From assembly GCA_000717735.1 (NCBI GenBank), contig JOBE01000054.1:1-43922 (forward strand): a DNA stretch of 43,922 nt. Reading direction: 5' to 3'. This stretch comes from Streptomyces griseoluteus. GTDB taxonomy: Bacteria; Actinomycetota; Actinomycetes; Streptomycetales; Streptomycetaceae. Below are positions 39,768-43,922 of this stretch, in pieces. The position numbers were made by a program, and so were the translations under genes. A model generated the notes under the pieces. The model was not told the origin of the DNA and made no database searches. It saw only the letters and a list, made by a program, of their open reading frames with translations. Numbering within the stretch: the first letter of the stretch is position 1; each line of letters begins with the position of its first letter.

Positions 39768-41357
39768 TTATGCGGTGCCGCGGCCCAGTTCCCAGAGCAG
39801 GAGGTCGGAGGACGTGTTGAGGGCGTTCTCGACTCCGTTGAGCTCGCTGCGCGCGGCGACGTACTGCTTGCCCTGCCACAGCGGCAGGACGGGCACGTCC
39901 TCGGCGACGATCTTCTGGATCTGGTTGAAGACGGGGCCCGCGGCGGTGCGGTCGGCCTGGCGGCGCGAGCGCGGGATGAGCTGGTCGCGGACGACCTTGT
40001 TCACGTACGGGGTGTTGAGGAAGTTGTCGCTGTCCAGGAACGGCGCGATGTAGTTGTCCGGGTCCGGGTAGTCCGGGAACCAGCCGAGGCCGTAGACGGC
40101 GTAGTCGCCGCGCTTCTGGGCGGTGCGGAAGGTGGACCACTCGGCGCCCTGGACGGTGGTGTCGAAGAGTTCGGTGGCGTCGAGCTGCTTCTTGAGCGCC
40201 TCGAACTCCTGGGCGGTCTCGGCGCCGTAGTGGTCGGTGGTGTAGTTCAGGGTCACCTTGACCGGGGTGTCGACGCCCGCGTCCTCGAGGAGCTTGGCGG
40301 CCCGGGCGCGGTCGGGCTCGCCGTACTCGTCGAAGAACGGGGTGGCGTGGCCGGTGATGCTGGAGGGGATCAGCGAGTACAGGGGCTCGGCGGTGGGGCC
40401 GTAGACCGTGTTGACGAGGGCGCCGCGGTCGACGACGGCGGCCATGGCCTGGCGGACGGCCTTCTCCTTGACGGCCGGGGCCTTGGTGTTGAAGCCGAGG
40501 TAGCGGATCTCCAGGCCCGGGACCTCGATCATCTCGATGCCCTCCTTGGGCTTCTCGGTGAGGTTCCTGACCTGCTGCTGCGACAGGGAGCGGGCCATCA
40601 TGTCGATGTCGTCGCTCTCCAGGGCCTGGCCCATGGTGCTCGCGTCGGCATAGGGGCGCAGCACGACCTTGTCGTTGCGCAGGGTGATGTCGCCCTTGTA
40701 GGCCGGGTTCTTGGTGAAGACAAAGCGGGTGGCCTTCTCGCCCTCGCGCTCGACCTTCATGGTGTACGGGCCGGAGCCGTCGACGTCGAAGCCGTCGCGG
40801 AGCTTGTCGGCGGCGTACTTGTCCTTGCTGAGGATGCCGGCGACCGGGGTGGAGAGCTTGTACGGGAAGGTGGCGTCGGGGGTCTTCAGGTGGAAGATCA
40901 CCTCGTCGGTGCCCTTGGTCTCGACGGTGTCGACGTTCGAGAGGAGGGCGGCCGTGCCGTTGTCCGACTTGATCTTCAGGACCCGGTCGACGGAGTACTT
41001 GACGTCCTCGGCGGTGATCGGGGTGCCGTCGGCGAAGGTGAGGCCGGAGCGGAGCTTGCAGCGGTAGCTCTCGCTGGCCTTGTCGGAGAATCCGCAGCTC
41101 TGGGCGGCCTCGGGGACGGGCTCGCCGCCGCCGTGGGGCACGTGCATCAGGGTCTGGACGGTCTGCCGCAGGATGTTCCAGGCGCCGGTGTCGTACGCGA
41201 AAGCGGGGTCGAACGGGGCGGGGGCGTCCGCGGTGGCGATGAACTGGTCCGTGGTGCCGACGACGATCGCTCCGTCCTCCTCGGTTCCGCCGCAGGCGGC
41301 GAGCAGGGGGACGAGCAGTCCGGCCGCGGCCGGGAGCACCAGGGTCTTGCGGTTCAT
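39768..41357 (-). CDS. Peptide-binding lipoprotein (ABC family 5), copy 2
   Basis: A 529-residue paralogue of copy 1. The signal peptide ends LLAAC (C22). Shared landmarks are KLRSGLTFADGTPITAEDVKYSVDRVL, DATFPYKL, GSGPYTMKVE, VRQAMAAVVDRGALVNTVYG and VLPLWQGKQYVAARSELNGVEN. Probably a tandem duplication followed by divergence. Peptide uptake in Streptomyces includes the BldK system needed for aerial growth, but nothing here links these proteins to it. The ATG at 41357 follows GAGGAGA. Confidence 0.93.
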   Translation of the reverse strand: MNRKTLVLPAAAGLLVPLLAACGGTEEDGAIVVGTTDQFIATADAPAPFDPAFAYDTGAWNILRQTVQTLMHVPHGGGEPVPEAAQSCGFSDKASESYRCKLRSGLTFADGTPITAEDVKYSVDRVLKIKSDNGTAALLSNVDTVETKGTDEVIFHLKTPDATFPYKLSTPVAGILSKDKYAADKLRDGFDVDGSGPYTMKVEREGEKATRFVFTKNPAYKGDITLRNDKVVLRPYADASTMGQALESDDIDMMARSLSQQQVRNLTEKPKEGIEMIEVPGLEIRYLGFNTKAPAVKEKAVRQAMAAVVDRGALVNTVYGPTAEPLYSLIPSSITGHATPFFDEYGEPDRARAAKLLEDAGVDTPVKVTLNYTTDHYGAETAQEFEALKKQLDATELFDTTVQGAEWSTFRTAQKRGDYAVYGLGWFPDYPDPDNYIAPFLDSDNFLNTPYVNKVVRDQLIPRSRRQADRTAAGPVFNQIQKIVAEDVPVLPLWQGKQYVAARSELNGVENALNTSSDLLLWELGRGTA

Positions 41358-41828
41358 CAGGGACGATCTCCTCATCCGGCACTGGGATACAGCGGTCAGT
41401 GGAACTCCGCCGCCGGCCGCCCGGTCGGGGCGGGAGCGATCGGGCCGGGTGTTGCGATCGGTCCTGTGTTCGCGGCTGTTCACGGCGACTTGGGTGTGCG
41501 CCGGTGCACGCGGTTATGCGGCGAAGTACTCGCGAAAGATTAGTGGGCGGCGCCCCTATTGCCTGACCACGGGTGCCCGTGGGGGTAATCGCACAGTGAT
41601 CATGGATGCGGGGGGCTCGATAGTCATGCGGTGGATGATGCGGACGGCGCAGAGCCAATCGGGACACTTGGGGCGCCGAAACCCGACGTTTCGGGCGCGG
41701 ACGCAAGAAGGGCCACCCACCGTCAGGCACTCTGGGTGACCAAGGTCACGCAGAGGCCTTTTCGGTGAATGGCCTCGGTGCTTTCCGTACGGCGAAAGCG
41801 CATTCCACGGGGAAAGCTCAGAGAAACC
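41358..41828. other. 471-bp intergenic region upstream of the binding-protein genes
   Basis: No gene is supported here. It holds a 7-bp-arm hairpin CCACGGG-TG-CCCGTGG (41567-41582), an inverted repeat CCGAAA/TTTCGG near 41680, the symmetrical GTGACC-AA-GGTCAC (41736-41749), and locally lower G/C near 41760-41820. It is probably the promoter and operator region for the two peptide-binding protein genes. The HAD gene ends at its right border. Confidence 0.6.
41736..41749. promoter_or_regulatory. Inverted repeat GTGACC-AA-GGTCAC
   Basis: A symmetrical 14-bp site in the long intergenic region. A similar one, GGTGAC-GGGG-GTCACC, lies at 6995-7010 between the betaine transporter and exonuclease genes. 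The bound factor is unknown. Confidence 0.35.
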
Positions 41829-42527
41829 TCAGATCCCGGTGATCAATGTGCGGAGAAAGGGCACGTCGACCTCTTCGAGGGAACGCACGACGACCCGGCC
41901 GGGCGAGGCCGCGATCGGGGCGACGGAGGGCACCGCGACGACCCGGCAGCCGGCCGCCTCCGCGGCTGCCACACCGGTCGCCGTGTCCTCGACGACGGCG
42001 CACAGCGCCGGGTCGGCCCCGACCCCGCGGGCGGCCGTCAGATAGGGCTCGGGGTGCGGCTTGGTCCGGGCGACCTCGTCCCCGGCGACGGTGAGGGTGA
42101 AGCGGTCACGGCCGAGCGAGTCGAGGACGCGGTCGATGATCCGCCGGTGCGAGGCGGAGACCAGGGCGGTGGGGATGGAGTGCCGGGCCAGTTCGGCGAG
42201 GAGCCGCTCGGCTCCGGGCATCAGCGGCACGCCCCGGTCGATGCGCCGCTCGAACTTCTCGTTGAGCAGGACGGTCAGTTCGGCGAGGGTGATGTCGGCG
42301 CCGGTGGACTCGATGAGGTAGCCCGCGCTGCGGGTCATCGGGCCGCCGACGACGACGTCCCGCCAGGCCTCGTCCAGCCGGTGCCCGAGGTCGGCGAAGA
42401 CCTCCACCTCCGCGTCCCACCAGAAGCCCTCCGTGTCGACGAGGGTCCCGTCCATGTCGAGGAAGACCGCCTGCAGGGCGGAGCTTCCGTTCGTACGGAT
42501 CAGGGACGCGGGGACCGTACTGGTCAT
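41829..42527 (-). CDS. HAD-superfamily phosphatase (beta-phosphoglucomutase-like)
   Basis: A 232-residue HAD hydrolase: motif I FLDMDGTLVDTEG with nucleophile D24 and acid/base D26, a four-helix cap of subclass I, motif II in TALVSAS, motif III lysine in ARTKPHPEPYL, motif IV VVEDTATGVAAAEAAGC. It probably dephosphorylates a small metabolite. The ATG at 42527 follows GGAGGTG. It lies 128 bp after metH on the same strand, with a terminator between them. Confidence 0.92.
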   Translation of the reverse strand: MTSTVPASLIRTNGSSALQAVFLDMDGTLVDTEGFWWDAEVEVFADLGHRLDEAWRDVVVGGPMTRSAGYLIESTGADITLAELTVLLNEKFERRIDRGVPLMPGAERLLAELARHSIPTALVSASHRRIIDRVLDSLGRDRFTLTVAGDEVARTKPHPEPYLTAARGVGADPALCAVVEDTATGVAAAEAAGCRVVAVPSVAPIAASPGRVVVRSLEEVDVPFLRTLITGI

Positions 42528-42553
42528 CCGGACACCTCCATGGAGGGACGAGA

Positions 42554-42594
42554 AGGCCGGCCCCCCTCCCCGGTACGGGGAGGAGGACCGGCCT
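42554..42594 (-). terminator. Terminator after metH
   Basis: Two 19-bp arms (42554-42572 and 42576-42594) pair at 17 of 19 positions around a GTA loop, about 60 bp beyond the metH stop. Confidence 0.85.
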
Positions 42595-42655
42595 GCACTG
42601 GACCGACAAGTGTACGTCCCGATCATCGCGGACGCGGGGATTTACCCCTGGACGG

Positions 42656-43922
42656 TCACCTGGCGTTGAAGTACTTCGCCTCGGGGTGATGGATCACGAT
42701 GGCGTCGGTGGACTGCTCGGGGTGGAGCTGGAACTCCTCCGACAGGTGCACACCGATGCGCTCCGGGCCAAGCAGCTCCGCGATCTTCGCGCGGTCCTCC
42801 AGGTCGGGGCAGGCGCCGTAGCCGAGGGAGAAGCGCGCACCGCGGTACTTGAGGTCGAACATGTCCTGGACGTGGGCCGGGTCCTCGCCCGCGAAGCCCA
42901 GCTCGGCGCGGACCCGGGCGTGCCAGTACTCGGCGAGGGCCTCGGCGAGCTGCACGGAGAGGCCGTGCAGCTCCAGGTAGTCGCGGTAGGAGTCGGACTC
43001 GAAGAGCTTGGCCGTGGCCTCGCCGATCTTCGAGCCGACGGTGACGACCTGGAGGCCGACGACGTCGGTCTCGCCGGACTCCTCCGGCCGGAAGAAGTCC
43101 GCGAGGCAGAGGCGGCGGCCGCGGCGCTGGCGCGGGAAGGTGAAGCGGGTCCGCTCGTTGCCCGCCTCGTCCAGGATGATCAGGTCGTCGCCCTTGGAGA
43201 CACAGGGGAAGTAGCCGTGGACGACGGCCGCCTCCAGGAGGTTCTCCGTGTGGAGCTTGTCCAGCCAGCCGCGCAGCCGCGGTCGGCCCTCGGTCTCGAC
43301 GAGTTCCTCGTACGTGGGTCCGTCGCCGGTCCGGTTCTGCTTGAGGCCCCACTGGCCCTTGAAGAGGGCGCCCTCGTCGAGCCAGGACGCGTAGTCCTTC
43401 AGCGGGATGCCCTTGACGACCCGGGTGCCCCAGAACGGCGGGGTGGGCACCGGATTGTCGGTGGCGACGTCGGAGCGCCCGCCGGGCTCCGGCTCGGCGA
43501 CCTGGAGGGCGGCGGTGTCCTGCTTCGCGACCCGGCGCTGCTTGAGCTCGGGGAGTACGGCTCCGGGGACGCCGCGCTTGACGGAGACGAGGGCGTCCAT
43601 GAGGCGCAGGCCCTCGAAGGCGTCGCGGGCGTAGCGGACCTCGCCCTGGTAGATCTCGTACAGGTCCTGTTCGACGTACGCCCTGGTGAGGGCCGCGCCG
43701 CCGAGGATCACGGGGTACTTGGCGGCCAGCTCGCGCTGGTTCAGCTCCTCCAGGTTCTCCTTCATGATCACGGTGGACTTCACGAGGAGACCGGACATGC
43801 CGATGACGTCGGCCCGGTGCTGTTCGGCGGCTTCGAGGATCGCGGAGACCGGCTGCTTGATGCCGATGTTGACGACGTTGTAGCCGTTGTTGGAGAGGAT
43901 GATGTCGACGAGGTTCTTGCCG
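42656..43922 (-). CDS. metH: Cobalamin-dependent methionine synthase, C-terminal part (5' end outside window)
   Basis: The last 421 residues of MetH. The visible part begins inside the B12-binding domain at GKNLVDIILSNNGYNVVNIGIKQP, immediately after the position of the cobalt-liganding DxHxxG histidine. It continues VIGMSGLLVKSTVIMKENLEEL, VILGGAALTRAYVEQDLYEIYQGEVRYARDAFEGLRLMD, then the activation domain with PPFWGTRV, RPEESGETDVVGLQVVTVG, SLGYGACPDLEDRAKIAELL and the end TDAIVIHHPEAKYF. It transfers the methyl group of methyltetrahydrofolate to homocysteine; the activation domain uses AdoMet to repair oxidised cobalamin. No cobalamin riboswitch can be assessed, as the 5' end is missing. 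Confidence 0.97.
   Translation of the reverse strand, partial: GKNLVDIILSNNGYNVVNIGIKQPVSAILEAAEQHRADVIGMSGLLVKSTVIMKENLEELNQRELAAKYPVILGGAALTRAYVEQDLYEIYQGEVRYARDAFEGLRLMDALVSVKRGVPGAVLPELKQRRVAKQDTAALQVAEPEPGGRSDVATDNPVPTPPFWGTRVVKGIPLKDYASWLDEGALFKGQWGLKQNRTGDGPTYEELVETEGRPRLRGWLDKLHTENLLEAAVVHGYFPCVSKGDDLIILDEAGNERTRFTFPRQRRGRRLCLADFFRPEESGETDVVGLQVVTVGSKIGEATAKLFESDSYRDYLELHGLSVQLAEALAEYWHARVRAELGFAGEDPAHVQDMFDLKYRGARFSLGYGACPDLEDRAKIAELLGPERIGVHLSEEFQLHPEQSTDAIVIHHPEAKYFNAR

Overview
The window is high-GC chromosomal DNA (strong G/C at third codon positions, many GTG starts, GGAGG-type ribosome binding sites) from a mycelial actinomycete, almost certainly a Streptomyces. It carries about 41 protein genes and no rRNA, recognisable tRNA, CRISPR array or insertion sequence. 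The core, about 13.5-43.9 kb, is the conserved Streptomyces Pup-proteasome neighbourhood that runs towards metH. Species assignment is inference from gene content and order.

Left part (1-13.2 kb), accessory and metabolic: two stem-loop repeats; a divergent LysR regulator/TDT-SLAC1 transporter pair; a cytoplasmic BtuF-like binding protein downstream of an XRE-cupin regulator, joined by an unusual 17-bp tandem repeat that reads as a chain of overlapping six-codon minicistrons; a glycine betaine-type ABC importer (ATPase plus permease-receptor fusion); a 5'-3' exonuclease; an iron-box-controlled siderophore-interacting reductase; a MerR regulator divergent from two membrane proteins; an ADP-ribosylglycohydrolase that lost its middle in frame; and a cytochrome P450.

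Central part (13.4-32.7 kb), almost all on the minus strand: a Ski2/Mtr4-like helicase, a diacylglycerol-kinase-like lipid kinase, tatC and tatA, two small proteins, the WYL regulators pafC and pafB, two FKBP prolyl isomerases (cytosolic and lipoprotein), Pup ligase pafA, an MFS transporter with a divergent LacI regulator, then prcA, prcB, pup, dop and the proteasomal ATPase arc. Together these give tagging (Pup, PafA), untagging (Dop), unfolding (Arc/Mpa) and degradation (PrcAB), with PafBC, the DNA-damage activator known from mycobacteria, close by.

Right part (32.9-43.9 kb): a ferredoxin with an Asp in the usual second-Cys position, a membrane-anchored hypothetical, the tRNA m1A58 methyltransferase, a site-2-type metalloprotease with CBS domains, a RecB-like Fe-S nuclease, an orphan LuxR-type response regulator, two paralogous peptide-binding lipoproteins without permease genes, a HAD phosphatase, and the 3' part of cobalamin-dependent methionine synthase running off the right edge.

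The most unusual observation is the minicistron relay at 3180-3247. Next are the covarying stem-loop repeats at 70-237 and the in-frame internal deletion in the ADP-ribosylglycohydrolase. All functional claims rest on motifs read by eye; no database search was run.
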